NCBI GenBank assembly: GCA_958510825.1
Contig: OY294045.1
Location: 93,308,988 to 93,372,987 of the forward strand
Origin: Brachypterus glaber
Lineage: Eukaryota > Arthropoda > Insecta > Coleoptera > Kateretidae
Direction of reading: 5' to 3'
DNA length: 64,000 nt
Shown piece after piece: positions 23,936 to 36,079 of this stretch. A program made the position numbers and the translations under genes. How positions within the stretch are numbered: position 1 is the first letter of the stretch; every line of letters starts with the position of its first letter. The notes beneath the pieces are model-generated. The model ran no database searches. It saw nothing but the letters and a program-made list of their open reading frames with translations, and was not told the origin of the DNA.

Positions 23936-24408
23936 TTATCATTTTTCTATTCAGTAATCTCAAATTAACAAAAAAATATTGTAAATCCTGCAGGACTCAT
24001 ATTTTTGTTTTATATAAATTTACTGTTTCCAGCAAATAAATTATTTAAAATCATTTTTAAAAACCCAACTAAAACAAAGCCAAACAAAACATCGAATTGT
24101 AAAAAATAGACTAAAGTTTATTAAAATATCATATTGTCCGAAAAATATAAAATATTTTTAGTTCAAATCCGCTTTAATCCGTTTAAAAGCAATTGTTTTT
24201 TATTTGTTTTATTTACAACTGCGGTTGGTTATTTACTAGAACCTGTATGCGTATTCCAAGTAAAATATGTCCCAAACCGTCAGCAAAAATTTTTTTTGCA
24301 GTCTATAAATTTATAAATCTTAGAAAATTAAGGTTAGGGATTTAAAATAATTCTGGGATCTTCATACTTAAGATTAAAAAATGCGCAGTGATTGAATTTT
24401 AAGTATTA
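23936..24408. other. Unassigned A+T-rich DNA
   Basis: Low-complexity intron sequence without shared repeats or credible frames. Confidence 0.5.
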
Positions 24409-25045
24409 ACTAGATGAAACGTTGCAAGCACCCTGTCAAAACATCGGCACTATTGTACACTAGAACCATCTAGTTTGCAAATTTCAAACTAGGTGTTTTG
24501 TTTGATTTTAAATTCTGTATCTTTAAAACATTATATTCTAGCAAAAAACTGTATATAAAATTTTTTATAGGGCTTAAAAAGAGCTTTTATTTAAAATATA
24601 ATTTTTTGAAATCGGGTTATAAATATGTGAGATATGCTAAACCTTTTACTGCTTTAAACGCCAATATCTCGAAAACAATGCGTTTTAGGAAAACGTTGTT
24701 TATAACATTTTTTGACCAATTTAAAATTATCTTTTATATAAGTGCTAAATTAACCAAATACAATAATAATTGCCTTAATTATAAACAAAAAACGCTAAAA
24801 ATAGAAGTTTTACCCTTTTTTTACCCCCTTACCCGCAATCTTTTACCCCCAAAATATAATCAGCTCTTCGGAATACGATAAGAAACAATATCATGTAGAA
24901 ATCGAGTTAGAGAGTTTACACCCAGACAGACACAGACAGACGGACGCAAATTTTTTTTTTACTGATTTCGACTCGGAATGGTCTAAAACGTCGAGAAATG
25001 TGAAAAAATACATTGGCACTCTTAGTAGCACCAAGTGCCGATGTA
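24409..25045 (+). mobile_element. CATCGGCACT-family element, complete copy
   Basis: Starts ACTAGATGAAACGTTGCAAG, contains ACATCGGCACT, CAGACAGACGG, and ends in the hairpin formed by the inverted TGGCACT/AGTGCC repeats and GATGTAA. About 630 bp; the short open frame inside is not conserved between copies. Superfamily unresolved. Confidence 0.75.
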
Positions 25046-25261
25046 ATAATATATTTGTTATTTATTTTTGAAACAACTTGGGTCCTTTTATAATACAAAC
25101 ATAAATATTTTACTTTTAGCTTACAAAAAAATAAAAATCATATAATTTATCCTTTTTAATCAAAAATATGGTTGTTACTATGAATAGGATTTAACACAGG
25201 TTCTGATAACCAACCGAATTCTGCCGTTCCAGCAATCCATCCCCCCCATGCGAAAAAAATC

Positions 25262-26243
25262 AATCTAACTTTATAAAAAGCACATTGTATCTTCAAAAAA
25301 ACACTCCTGGATACATACTGCGCACAGAAGCAAAATTAGTGCATACATCCTTTTATATAATTAAGCATGCCCTATTATTACTAAAAAGAATCATAGGACA
25401 ACCCTCAAAGCGCTATACAGTGATAACTCTTAACAGACTAATGGATCTAGACAACAGCAATAACAATAGTTCAAAATTTAACTGGTTTACACAATTAAAA
25501 TTAATAATTAAAAAACATTATAATCTAAGTATTGACTACAAGTATCTTACGTCAAGTGATATAACTGCTATCTTACAAAAAGTAGAATCAAGCCTTAAAC
25601 TTGCGGACTGGGATAGAATCCTTTTAAGTACTTACTGCCTAAACTATAAATTTATCACAACAAAAAGTTCTTTTAACTACGATAGTGTTAATTTTTACCT
25701 AAATTCTCAATTAAGCCTACAAGCTAAGCGTTGTATTGCAGAGCTAAGAACATCAAATATTCATAAATTTTATGTCTATATAAATAGTGTTGGATATAAT
25801 ATTAACATAGAGAAATGCACAGTTTGTTCCTTGCAGAAACTAGAAACGCTTTCACATGTTCTTTTTGTTTGTCCACTTTATAAGAATCTGCGATCTTATT
25901 GGATATCAAAAATTCTTGGTGACATAGATGAAATACTGGGAGAGGGAAACGAGCAAAGTTTATTACTGATTTACAACTATCTGGCAGAAGTAATGAAACT
26001 ACGAGCCTTTGCTTGCGACCAATTATAAATCATTCTTTTTTTAATTTTTAATTTAATTCTTATCTTTGTTAAATAAGTTTTATTCTGCATTTTATTAATT
26101 TATTTTATGTACAATTATGTTAATTTATTTTATTTATTTATTTGTAATACTAACCGAATTTATAGTGGTTACAATTCATGTTCATGTTACCCTGTAACGA
26201 TAGAACAATAAAGATATTTATTATTATTATTATTATTATTATG
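25262..26243 (+). pseudogene. LINE 3' end: ORF2 C-terminal domain with zinc finger
   Basis: An open frame of about 247 residues ends at 26028. Near its C-terminus it has CTVCSLQKLETLSHVLFVCP, a C-x2-C...H...C zinc-binding arrangement seen after the RT domain of several LINE clades. The 3' UTR ends AATAAAGATATT then (ATT)n at 26218-26242. The RT catalytic core is absent, so it is a 5'-truncated copy. The family differs from the Jockey-like tails elsewhere in the window. Confidence 0.75.
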
Positions 26244-26354
26244 AATAGGATTTACAATGAGATTTTTTAACGGTACTGATTACACAGCTCTACAAAATAA
26301 AACACATTTTAAGCTGCCTTGGTCTGTCAGCGGATTCCTAATTTACCTAATGCC

Positions 26355-26546
26355 TATGGTCTGTTTCATCAAGCAAGAGAGTAAATTAAAAATCGCACAG
26401 TGAATATTTTCAAAACAGATTAGAATATTGGATGTGCGAATATACTGCCTAGTTTATTTTATAAAACATAACTATATTCTATACACAAACATATACTATT
26501 CAAACCTGTTGTAAAAATATTAACTGTGCGATTTTTAATTTCAACT
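26355..26546. mobile_element. TGGTCTGTTT MITE, solitary copy, right end cut
   Basis: Both arms of the family are visible (TATGGTCTGTTTCATCAAGC ... ACTGTGCGATTTTTAATTT), but the last 20 bp of the right TIR is missing. Confidence 0.75.
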
Positions 26547-26666
26547 TAATATTGATATTTGCCAAATATTATTTGGTATTGCCGAGGGCAACACAGCTAT
26601 TCTACAGATGAATAGAGTTCTGAAAGTTAGTATGTCTGGTTTTAATTGACTCCCACGTATTAACTT

Positions 26667-27305
26667 TTTTATTTTTAATAAATTTATTTGTGATAAACAC
26701 TCGGAAATGAAACAAATAAAAACTTTATTGCATTACATAAGCATACCAACGTTTCACCTAATATTTAGGCTTCTTCAGGGCTAAAAAGACATAAAAATTA
26801 TAAAACTCTTTGGACATAACTTGGACATTATAAACTGATTTTTTGGAAAAAAAAATGTATATAAACAAAAATAAAAGAAATTAATAAATTAAAAACTTAC
26901 CTAAATTATTAAATATACATTAAAACAAACAAATTAAACAAAAACATTACATCAACAAACAAAATACACTGGTCATTTTTCAACAGGAGAATTCTCACTG
27001 TAGAACAATTAATTACTGACATTTTTAAAAAAGTATGTACACACAAATTTGGATAAAGTGTTGTTCCAGTGTTTAAAATAATTATATTTTGATATATTAA
27101 TTAAATATTTTTGTAAAATTATTTTAATCCACAAATAGAACATATATCACTTAATATTTTTAATTAAGTTAAAGTAAATACTACTTAAATTGCAGGTGTC
27201 AGTTTTATAGTTAATGGAGGGATTCTTTTTTATATGAAAACTTCTTTTTTTATTTGCTTCATTTCCAAGTGTTTATCACAAATAACACTAAATAAATTTC
27301 AAGAA
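26667..27305. repeat. Inverted-ended element with Penelope-type hairpin
   Basis: Ends are inverted copies: TTTGTGATAAACACTCGGAA at about 26686 and its complement at 27270. Near the left end the minus strand reads CCCTGAAGAAGCCTAA, loop, TTAGGTGAAACGTTGG, the CTGAAGA/hairpin/GAAAC motif of Penelope-like ends. No GIY-YIG or RT coding remains. Confidence 0.5.
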
Positions 27306-28201
27306 GCATCCTGTAGGAAATATTATTATTATTTTTGATAAAGTTATATTCAAGCAATGTTATTCTAATAAATTTACCAGGGCCGTGTTGGGAGGAGGTG
27401 GGGGGGGGGGCGAAGGGACCCGCCTCGAGAACCATCTACAAGGAGTATGGTGTTTCACAAAAAAAAAATCGAATAGATCGACCTAAATTTTATAACTTTT
27501 TTAAATGTTTTTCTCCGAAATCCCAGCTCAATTAAATAACGTCTACCACTAAAGCGAAAAAGACGAAAATGGGTATTAATGTCAAAATTCCTCTAAAAAA
27601 ACAAATAATTTTTTAAAAATGCCTAATTTCATCATAAAGAAATGTTTATTATACTTTTAAACTAATTTTAGTTGACATAAATAAAAATTTATAAAAAAAA
27701 ACTTAAAAAATCGAATGTTTCAGCACAAAAAATTGAAAAATCAAAACCTTAAAAAACATTTTTAAAAAATTTAAAAATGTTGGTTTAAATAGAGAATTTA
27801 AAATGATGTATCACACGACCCCCCTTTCCATTTAAAAAAATGTCCCCCCATGCCCTCCATGCCCTCCTGCCCACATTTTAAGAGCTGAAAATATCGAATA
27901 TATGCTAAAAGATAGTTTAAGTTGTCTTATTTAAAGTTCTAAATTTTGTGTCGATATCTCAACTCGTTCAAAAGTTAAAAGTGGGGGGTGGCTTTTGGAC
28001 CGCACTGTATATATCATATTTAACTTGGGTAAGTAATAAGAGAAGAAGACTAATCCACAGAACGTGCGATTTCCTGTGATCCCGGCTTTCCTTTTTATAT
28101 TTATTTATATTTATATTTATATATATTTATATGTTATATGTATTTAACTATTTTCATGATATGAGATTTTTATGATATATAGGTAGGTATATTAAATTTA
28201 G
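27306..28201. other. Unassigned DNA with G-run and A/T homopolymers
   Basis: Contains a G10 run near 27402 and C-rich patches near 27820-27875, otherwise low complexity. No gene supported. Confidence 0.45.
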
Positions 28202-28908
28202 AACTAGATGAAACGTTGCAAGCACCCTGTCAAAACATCGGCACTATTGTACACTAGAGCCATCTAGTTTGCAAATTTCAAACTAGGTGTTTTGTTTGAT
28301 TTTAAATTCTGTATCTTTAAAACATTATAATCCAGCAAAAAACTGTATATAACATTTTTTATAGGGCTTAAAAAGAGCTTTTATTTAAAATATAATTTTT
28401 TGAAATCGGGTTATAAATGTGTGAGATATGCTAAAAAAACCTTTTACTGCTTTAAACGCCAATATCTCGAAAACAATGCGTTTTAGGAAAACGTTGTTTA
28501 TAACATTTTTTGAGCAATTTAAAATTATCTTTTATATAAGTGCTAAATTAACCAAATACAATAATGATTGCCTTAATTATAAACAAAAAACGCTAAAAAT
28601 AGGAGTTTTACCCTATTTTTACCCCCTTACCCCCAATCGTTTACCCCCAAAATCTAATCAGCTCTTCGGAATACGATAAGAAACAATATGCAAAAAACCG
28701 CAAGTCGATATCTCATGTAGAAATGGAGTTAGAGAGTTTACACCCAGACAGACAGACAGACAGACGGACGCAAAATTTTTTTTTACTGATTTCGACTCAG
28801 AATGGTCTAAAACGTCGAGAAATGTGAAAAAAACTTGGTCAAAGATTTTGACTTTTCGGCGAAGATTTCAAAACATCGGCACTCTTAGTAGCACTAAGTG
28901 CCGATGTA
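28202..28908 (+). mobile_element. CATCGGCACT-family element, complete copy
   Basis: About 700 bp, the best-preserved copy. Its left end is identical to that at 24409, it has a CAGACAGACAGACAGACGGA tract, and it ends GCACTAAGTGCCGATGTAAA. Confidence 0.8.
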
Positions 28909-29043
28909 AAATGTCTAGATCAAGTAAATTCTGCAAGTAAACGTAAATATAATATACAGTTATTTTTGAATTTTCAATTTCCCTACATAAAATTTTTATA
29001 TCCGCTTTGTGGTATTGATTGAAGTTTCGTATTTCCATATATA

Positions 29044-29946
29044 GAGGAAAGTCGCCTAATTTCGGATACCATTTACAATGTATTCAATATTTAATACTCG
29101 GTATTACTTTTTGATATTTTTTTTATATAACCAGATACAACTTATTATAGCGAACCATGATTTATTATAAAATCAATTTTATTACAGTTTATTTTTTCCA
29201 AAAAACACGGTTAAAAAAAATCAGCGCATTTTTGTGCATTTGAAAAAGGGCTCCTAATTTCGGACATATCCGAAAAAATTTTTTCAAGAGTAGTTCTGGA
29301 TCCCATTGCTTATGTTTCTTGTTATTCCTTCACATTTAAGACGCAATTTAATCATTAAGCGATTTTCTACGAAATACTATAGGAACTATAATTTTAGATT
29401 CCCAATTTCGAATATCTTAGTATCTTAGGTAATTTTCGTTTTTTCAAAATTGTTTATCTTAGTTTGTTGTATCATTATAAAAAAAATAATTAATGGTTGG
29501 TTATCCTGAATAATAATTACCTTGCGGATATCCGAAATTGGGAATCAAATGCACAAAAATGGTCTATCCGAAATTAGGCAACTTTCTGCTTTTTAGATTA
29601 GAAATTTGTAGAATGTTTACGTTTTCAAATTGCTTAATTATGAATAGTGGATCAACTTAACTAACATCATAACTTACCCAAGACAGAATCACGAACTTTT
29701 ATAACGATTATTTATAAAATAAACAAGCATAATAATGCAACTGAGCACAAAACTGCCATTTGCAATATAAACGATTTGTGCTGCCATTTAAAGGGGAGAA
29801 GCTCTACCGTTATCATATTACAGGACGGATTTAGTTTGACTTTTGGCTTCGCATAAAAGTAGGTTTCTGTTTACCTTTGCAGACAGTATCTTAAATACAC
29901 TACTATCCGAAATTTGGAAACCATCCGAAATAAGGCGCATTTCCTC
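29044..29946. mobile_element. TA-target (Tc1/mariner-like) non-autonomous transposon, 903 bp
   Basis: TIRs GAGGAAAGTCGCCTAATTTC and complement of GAAATAAGGCGCATTTCCTC, flanked by TA (29042-29043, 29947-29948). A second internal copy of the TIR motif, CCGAAATTAGGCAACTTTCT, lies at about 29568. No transposase frame remains. Confidence 0.7.
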
Positions 29947-29948
29947 TA

Positions 29949-31574
29949 CGTTATGCGATTGTATTTGTAAACACATATGGAATTCTACTTTCTTGTATCT
30001 AACTAAACTGATTTTCAAACGCGGCTATTTTCTAAGCATTATCGACATTCTTTTAGACAAAAAAAACAATGATAATAATATTTTTCTTCAAAAGTCTGTA
30101 AAATGTTTTAGTTATAGCTATAAAAAACCTAAGTTTTACAGGTTTTAAAATCACTAGTTGGTATTTACTTAGCAGTATACTACTTTAAGGTGCCAGATGT
30201 TTGAAAGGAAAGAAGGGTATTGTTTTAAATAGGAGTTTTGGGTTAAATAAGAAAAATTCGTTTTTGTTTAACAAAGCGCAAAATGATGAAAAGAAATGAA
30301 AACTTGTTATTTGTTAATAAAGAACAAAAAAAAAATAAAAAATCAAGAATTATTTGTTATCGTAAACCCGACAACATCGCATTATTCTTGCGCTTAATGT
30401 GACTATCGTACTGAAAAAAAACAATATTTTTTGTTTATCTAAAAACCAACATAAATACATTTAGGTAGAATGTATAATAAAAACACTGTACAATATTAAT
30501 TAAATATATTTATTTTTAAATACATACTTTTAATAAATATTAAAAGTTAAAAGTCTATGTGTAACTTTTTCATAATGTAGTTTTAAATCATATAATGGAA
30601 ATAAACTAATTTAACATGTTAAAAGCCACATTAAATTACTTGTGTTGGGTAACACTGTCATGGAAATAATGCTTTGGGTTATCGCACGATAACTTATCGT
30701 TGAAGCTGCTGGTTTGCTTACATTGTTATTATAGTATAAATACCTCAAAAATAACTCCAAAATCGTACTGAAACTTAAGAAACTAGTCACAAAAGTCCAG
30801 CCTAATTACACATTGAATTACAGAATATTAAATCCGTAAAAAATAATAAAACACAATAAAATATTTTAATTTTATAGTCAAGAGCAGTGAACAAAACACA
30901 GACCCTTTCCTTTGGCCCCACTGCAGTGCACTGTAGTAGTTAATGTGCAAAGTTATATTTATTTTGACGAGATGACATTTGACACTTGAAGTTTCGTGCA
31001 ATGTTGCCAAATCGTACATTGACATATGTCAAAATTCTTAATTAAAATAATTAATTAAAGTATGTTCCGGGATGTAAAAAGGGCTGAAATTTTGGCTAAG
31101 TATTTATTTTTTATGTATCTATAAGCATGTAAAGTTTTATTGTTGCAGGCGATTTAGCTTAAAATGCGATACCCTCCTTTGATAGCTAATAAGTAATTAA
31201 ATAGCTTATTCCCTTTAAAAAGTCCTGCGTTGGTGGAAATATTGTATGTGCAAAAAAAGAAAATTGCAGCAAAAAAAATCTTTTCATCGCGACGCATAGG
31301 TCTCTCGGCCACGACAGCTATAGAACACTTCAAATTCAGACAAAATATTCCTTTCCAAAGTAAAAAAGGGTAAAAACTTTTTTCTTCAAGCGTACTAAAA
31401 TGTTCATATTTTATAACTGAACACACTAGTTAGAAGTGATCAATTTTTTTACAGTAAAAAAATGAGTTCATTGTTTCACGCCGTAAAAAAAAGTTAGTTA
31501 GCAAAACCACCACTGGCGGCAGCACCTGGTCTAATTTACTAACCTAATAAGTTTTATATTGTATGGTACAGATT
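29949..31574. other. Unassigned A+T-rich DNA
   Basis: No repeat recognised apart from a short GCGACGCATAG segment near 31290 that recurs at 44775. Open frames of 65-100 codons here lack any recognisable feature. Confidence 0.45.
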
Positions 31575-31757
31575 TTTTCCTACGACCTAGTTAGTATATA
31601 GTGCTCATTTTCAACCCGTTGCCATGACAGCGGTCGGGAAGTGAATATCAGTTGGTTTTACATATCTGCTGCTACCGTTAAATACATAACCTCAAACTGA
31701 CAAATTAATTTTTTGACAATTTTTGGGTTTTTTGGATGTTTAGGTCGTAGGAAAGAT
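31575..31757. mobile_element. Small MITE with TTTCCTACGACCTA ends
   Basis: Inverted ends TTTCCTACGACCTAG and TAGGTCGTAGGAAA, 183 bp apart. No clear target duplication. Confidence 0.5.
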
Positions 31758-31954
31758 AGTATACGCACCTCGACGCTAACCATTTTCATTGCACTTCGAG
31801 TGCCGTGATAGCTAGGTTCTGGTACTCGGTGCGTAATATACTATTACCTTTAATTAACTAAATTCTTTGGCGTTATATTAGACTGCCCTCTGCCATGCAG
31901 AATACCGTTATTATAATAAACTTTTAACGTACATACATTTTACATACATACATT

Positions 31955-32214
31955 TTTGTTTAACCTCGTACTATTCTACTTAATTAAGCATCCCCTGAGT
32001 CCTGGACTTGTGTGGGCTAGTAGTAGAGGGAACCACCTGCTTTAATTGACTTTCGAACCAATTTATAGGGAGTGCCCGCTTCAGTTACGCCTTCGCCAAA
32101 TTTCAATTATTAACTGAAAAAGGAAAATCGGCGCCGCAGTGATAATCGAACTCACGCTATTTGTGTAGTAAACTCGTCAAGTACGACGCGGTAGTCCACT
32201 ACACCAATCCTCCC
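31955..32214 (-). mobile_element. tRNA-derived SINE, copy 2
   Basis: Same family as 33274. On the minus strand, a tRNA-like head with box A (TGGTGTAGTGG) and a TCGAT-containing box B remnant, then the shared body ending TAACAAA-like sequence. Confidence 0.75.
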
Positions 32215-32443
32215 ACGTACACGTACAAAAGCCTTGATAAAAAAGGTAAAGTTATAATTACAACCAAAAGCCCGTATAAACGGGGATTATTTACATTTAA
32301 TTAAACGTATACGATAGAACCTAGGCTACAAAAAATCGTATACAAAGTTTGCTTTGCCTAATTAAAATAGATGTAGCAGAAACTATATAAAGTGTTTGTG
32401 TTTATAATGCTAGCTGGAAGGCCCCTTTTCTCACGGACACATA

Positions 32444-32991
32444 GGTAGAGAAACTATAGTAGGTATTAGATAAAGACAAAAACACATTAGGTGTGTAAAA
32501 TTTGGTCCACCATTTTTACCTTTTAAACGTCAAAATTTGGAAACAAAAACAAAACCTCAAAAAGGGTTTTCACATTTTTACAAGTTTTTACAAAACAAGT
32601 AATTTTTAAGTTCAAAATTTTAACACTTTAAACAAAATAAAACTATAAAGACACGCAGATACCACAAACAACGTCACAAACAAAATATCACCAATTATTC
32701 GATTTCATAACAAAACGAGTGCAGCGTTCGTTTTCGGACCATGTAAATTTACGTTTGCTTGCATTTAAACGGTTTGAATGTAAATTTATGCTGTCTTTGA
32801 GTGTTCTTATTAAAATTTGTAGCAAAATATTGGAGATTTATTGGTTTTTATAATTAAAAATTATAGACTTGAAATATAGTTGGCAACGTAGAACCGCCAT
32901 TTTTACCGTTTAGATATCAATTTTCTATGTATTGTTATTACGCAGCGCAGAACCCTGCGCAAACGTTTATTTCCTCTATATATTCTCTACC
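32444..32991. mobile_element. TA-flanked non-autonomous element, 548 bp
   Basis: Ends GGTAGAGAAACTATAG and the complement of CTATATATTCTCTACC with TA on both sides. The interior is A+T-rich, with no coding capacity. Confidence 0.5.
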
Positions 32992-33273
32992 TATATGCTC
33001 ACGGATTGTTTAAAAACAAAAATTAATTCTTTGCTAACCTTGTTTAATAAATTCCCCCCAATTAAGGGATTGAGGGAGTGATTTTTGTCTTAAATATAAT
33101 TTTTCCTTCCCATTTAAAATTGTTAAGAATATTTTACAAAGACTATAGATTTTTTACTTATGAATATCTTAGGGGAGATTATTTCGTCGTCAAAGTTAAA
33201 AGGTCACAGGAGTGAAAAGGGGACAAAACTTTTTATTTATTAATAAAAAAATGTAAAATACTATTACATACAT

Positions 33274-33540
33274 GGGAGGATTGGTGTAGTAGTCTACTGC
33301 GTCTGTACATGACAAGTCTACTAGCCAACTAGTGTGAGTTCGATTCTCACTGGCGCCGATTTGCCTTTTTCAGTTAATTAAAAATTGAAATTTGGCGAAG
33401 GCGTAAGTGAAGCGGACACCCCCTATAAAAACTGGTTCGAAAGTCAGTATAAGCCGGTGGTTCCCTCTACTACTAGCCCACACAAGTCCTGGACTTAGGG
33501 GATGCTTAATTAAGTAGAATAGTACGAGGTTAAACAAACA
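33274..33540 (+). mobile_element. tRNA-derived SINE, best-preserved copy
   Basis: The 5' end GGGAGGATTGGTGTAGTAGT carries RNA polymerase III box A (33282-33292). Box B is GTTCGATTC (33338-33346), followed by TCACTGGCGCC, which pairs as a tRNA-like 3' acceptor part. The 190-bp tRNA-unrelated body is shared with the other two copies (for example AAGCGGACACC, TTCCCTCTACTACTAGCCCA). It ends without a poly-A tail. Mobilisation would depend on a LINE partner, not identified. Confidence 0.8.
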
Positions 33541-34293
33541 TGTAATTTATTTTATTTTTAGCACAAAAAAAAGCTTATTTGAAAATTTGCTGGTCTCCAT
33601 GACACCGTACCTATTTTTTTTTTCAAGCAAATAAATAAATAGATCTCTGCGTAGATTAAAATAATTCTTTTTAAATAAAATACTGCATTTTTTATTTGGA
33701 GTTCTTGAAAGTTAGTAATAACTTCGCTTAGACTGTAACCAAACGTAATTTTAGTGTCAGCTACCGGCATTTTGTTGCATCATAGCAAAGGTGCCTTTAT
33801 AATGACTTTCTGGGCAACCAGAAAAACCTAGTAAAAAAACATTTTCTCGTTTTGTTAAATACATCAATATATTCAATAATAATCAATATTATTATTATTC
33901 TTAATCAAAAACATATTAAAAAACCATTTAAACTAGAAAATATAGTCCACGATGTACACTGTAAAAACAGTTCAAGAAGTTTTCCCGCAATTATTGTAGG
34001 CGATTTATTGCCAGAAATTGTTATAGTAAATTTAAAGCCTAACTATATTTTTAAATAGCGATTGTAAAAATACCTTAATTTTTAATTATAGTAAACTGTA
34101 AACTGTAACTGTAACTGTAAACTGTAATAAATATTGCAGTCAAACTACTATAATCAAGTAATGTAATTTTAATGTTACTGTGATTTGGACCTATTTTTAC
34201 AAGCACTTCCTGTATTTTTTAGGGATATTACAACCTAACCTAAGGTTTAATAACATTTACAGTTTTTTGTAAATTTGCTTATATGAGCTGGTA
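33541..34293. other. Unassigned A+T-rich DNA
   Basis: Includes a short CTGTAAACTGTAACTGTAA mini-repeat near 34095. No gene supported. Confidence 0.45.
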
Positions 34294-34780
34294 TAAGGGG
34301 CTGTCCATATATTACGTAACGCATCTAGGGGGGTCAGAGAAATTGTTACAGTTTGTGACAGGGGGAAGGGGGGGGATGTCTAAGTAAACGTTACGTAACG
34401 GAATTTAATAAATTTAATGTTTATTTCCTAAGCTTGGCAGATGTATTTGTATTTCAACATAAATATATATAGATTTTGCTGAGCATGGTATAAAGACGTG
34501 TAAAATTCGCTCCGTAAAAATCCTCAAGTATATAAGTTATTAAAGTTTTTAAAATAAGTGTTGTATATGTATATACTTAAGAAATTAATGATTGAGTGAA
34601 AACAATAAAAATTTTACTTAATAACAGTGAAAAAACTAAATACTTGTGATGTGAACTATTGTTGACGTTTATTATCAAAACAAACACTGATATTCCTTGC
34701 CTTGCAAAACTCAAGCATTAAGTGAATTTTAAAAAAATTATTTTATTAATTAATTTAATTTTTGTCAATACCATCGCATC

Positions 34781-36079
34781 ATGTCGGATAAAAAAATTGT
34801 TATCATGTCGGATAAAAAAATTAGGACCAGGTCAACAACTAAAAAAGAACTAACGGATTTATCTTCTCCTGACACGCCGAACCGTAAATATTTTAGTATA
34901 ATCTCCAACGAGGAAAATGACGAAGGTACATGGGATACAAGAAGAATAATAACTGATTTACGTAATAAACTGGCTTCAGCAAACAACAAAATTGACACTC
35001 TAAATGCGGAAATAGTTAAATTAGGAAACGATAAAGTGACTATGCAAATACAACTACGTGAAAAGGAAAAGATTATAAAAACCATCATTAAAACTAACTC
35101 TAAAACTTTTAATAATGCAACTACACAATATGAAATAAACTGCAATAGTCAATCTGATGGTAATACCAACCTGTTCCCCAAAGTGTATGTGAATGTGAGC
35201 TCGCAAACATCGCTCAGAAAATTCACCAAATCAAAACAAACGCAAGCAAACAGTACAACAAATACCATTTCTACGCAAACTAATAAAGAAAATACAACTA
35301 ACACCATTTCTATGCAAACTAATAAAGGAAATCAAATACCCATAATAAAAATTTCATCGGATAAAAGTGAGCCAAATCTGAACCTTAAAAAGTCATATGT
35401 CGACTTAACTAAAACAAAGAGTAAAAAAATACTTATATTAACTGATGAAGTTGGACGTGGCTTAAACAAAGTATTATACAACAAGCTAAGAAACGAATAT
35501 AAAATTCAGACAGTTATTAAACCAGGCGCAAAATTATATCAAGTGACAGAAAATGTTGAACAATTAACTAAAAACTTTAATCTAGACGATCATTTAATTA
35601 TATTTGCGGGTTCCAATGACTTTGATGATTCAAAATTTATCTCTCCACTTAAAAAACTCTGTGAAACAATCAAGCAAATTACGAACACGAATATTTTAAT
35701 AGTTTTAATTCCCTATACTGAAAGTAAAAAATCAAACGATTATATCTTTAGGTATAATCAAAATCTCTCAAACTTTGTTTTCAAAATAAATAAATTTAGT
35801 GAATCCAATATAAGTTTTGTAGATGTTAATAACAGTTATGGTAAACGAAACAATAGCGATTTGGCTGATAAATTAAAAATTAATATTTTAAGAAAAAATG
35901 TAGTGTCCAATAAAAACTTAATATTCATAACACCTAATAATGATAGCAACATACTTATCGAGGATACTATAATTAACATAACGGACACTGATCAAAATTC
36001 AACTATTGTTAAAACCTCATCAGAAAATACCTCATCTATTTTTTTAGAACTCTCAACCAACCAGATAGAACTCAATTAA
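34781..36079 (+). CDS. LINE ORF1: coiled coil plus SGNH/esterase-like domain
   Basis: 432 residues. The first ATG is at 34781, with a second in frame at 34805 in a near-repeat (SDKKI). Residues about 50-105 (RIITDLRNKLASANNKIDTL...) have the heptad pattern of a coiled coil. A polar, Asn/Thr-rich linker with two TNTISxQTNK repeats follows. Residues about 214-390 resemble the SGNH hydrolase-like domain of CR1-group ORF1 proteins: ILILTDEVGRGL, then LIIFAGSNDF, the block with the conserved Asn. The nucleophile position normally GDS is TDE here, so esterase activity is doubtful. The likely role is RNA-binding/chaperone in the retrotransposition particle, by family analogy. Its end overlaps ORF2. 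Confidence 0.8.
   Translation: MSDKKIVIMSDKKIRTRSTTKKELTDLSSPDTPNRKYFSIISNEENDEGTWDTRRIITDLRNKLASANNKIDTLNAEIVKLGNDKVTMQIQLREKEKIIKTIIKTNSKTFNNATTQYEINCNSQSDGNTNLFPKVYVNVSSQTSLRKFTKSKQTQANSTTNTISTQTNKENTTNTISMQTNKGNQIPIIKISSDKSEPNLNLKKSYVDLTKTKSKKILILTDEVGRGLNKVLYNKLRNEYKIQTVIKPGAKLYQVTENVEQLTKNFNLDDHLIIFAGSNDFDDSKFISPLKKLCETIKQITNTNILIVLIPYTESKKSNDYIFRYNQNLSNFVFKINKFSESNISFVDVNNSYGKRNNSDLADKLKINILRKNVVSNKNLIFITPNNDSNILIEDTIINITDTDQNSTIVKTSSENTSSIFLELSTNQIELN
36040..36046 (+). promoter_or_regulatory. Candidate -1 ribosomal frameshift heptamer
   Basis: T-TTT-TTA in the ORF1 frame (codons ATT-TTT-TTA at 36038-36046) is a canonical X-XXY-YYZ slippery sequence. Slipping back one base enters the ORF2 frame (next codon AGA), which is open from 36013. 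Confidence 0.6.

Noticed and set aside
29818..30148. Overlapping 66- and 101-residue frames near the TA-target element
   Set aside because: They straddle the element's TIR, are A+T-biased and show no domain or codon pattern.
33274..33540. A functional tRNA gene
   Set aside because: Boxes A and B are present, but the anticodon arm and acceptor stem do not fold as a normal tRNA, and three copies share a 190-bp non-tRNA body, so it is a SINE.
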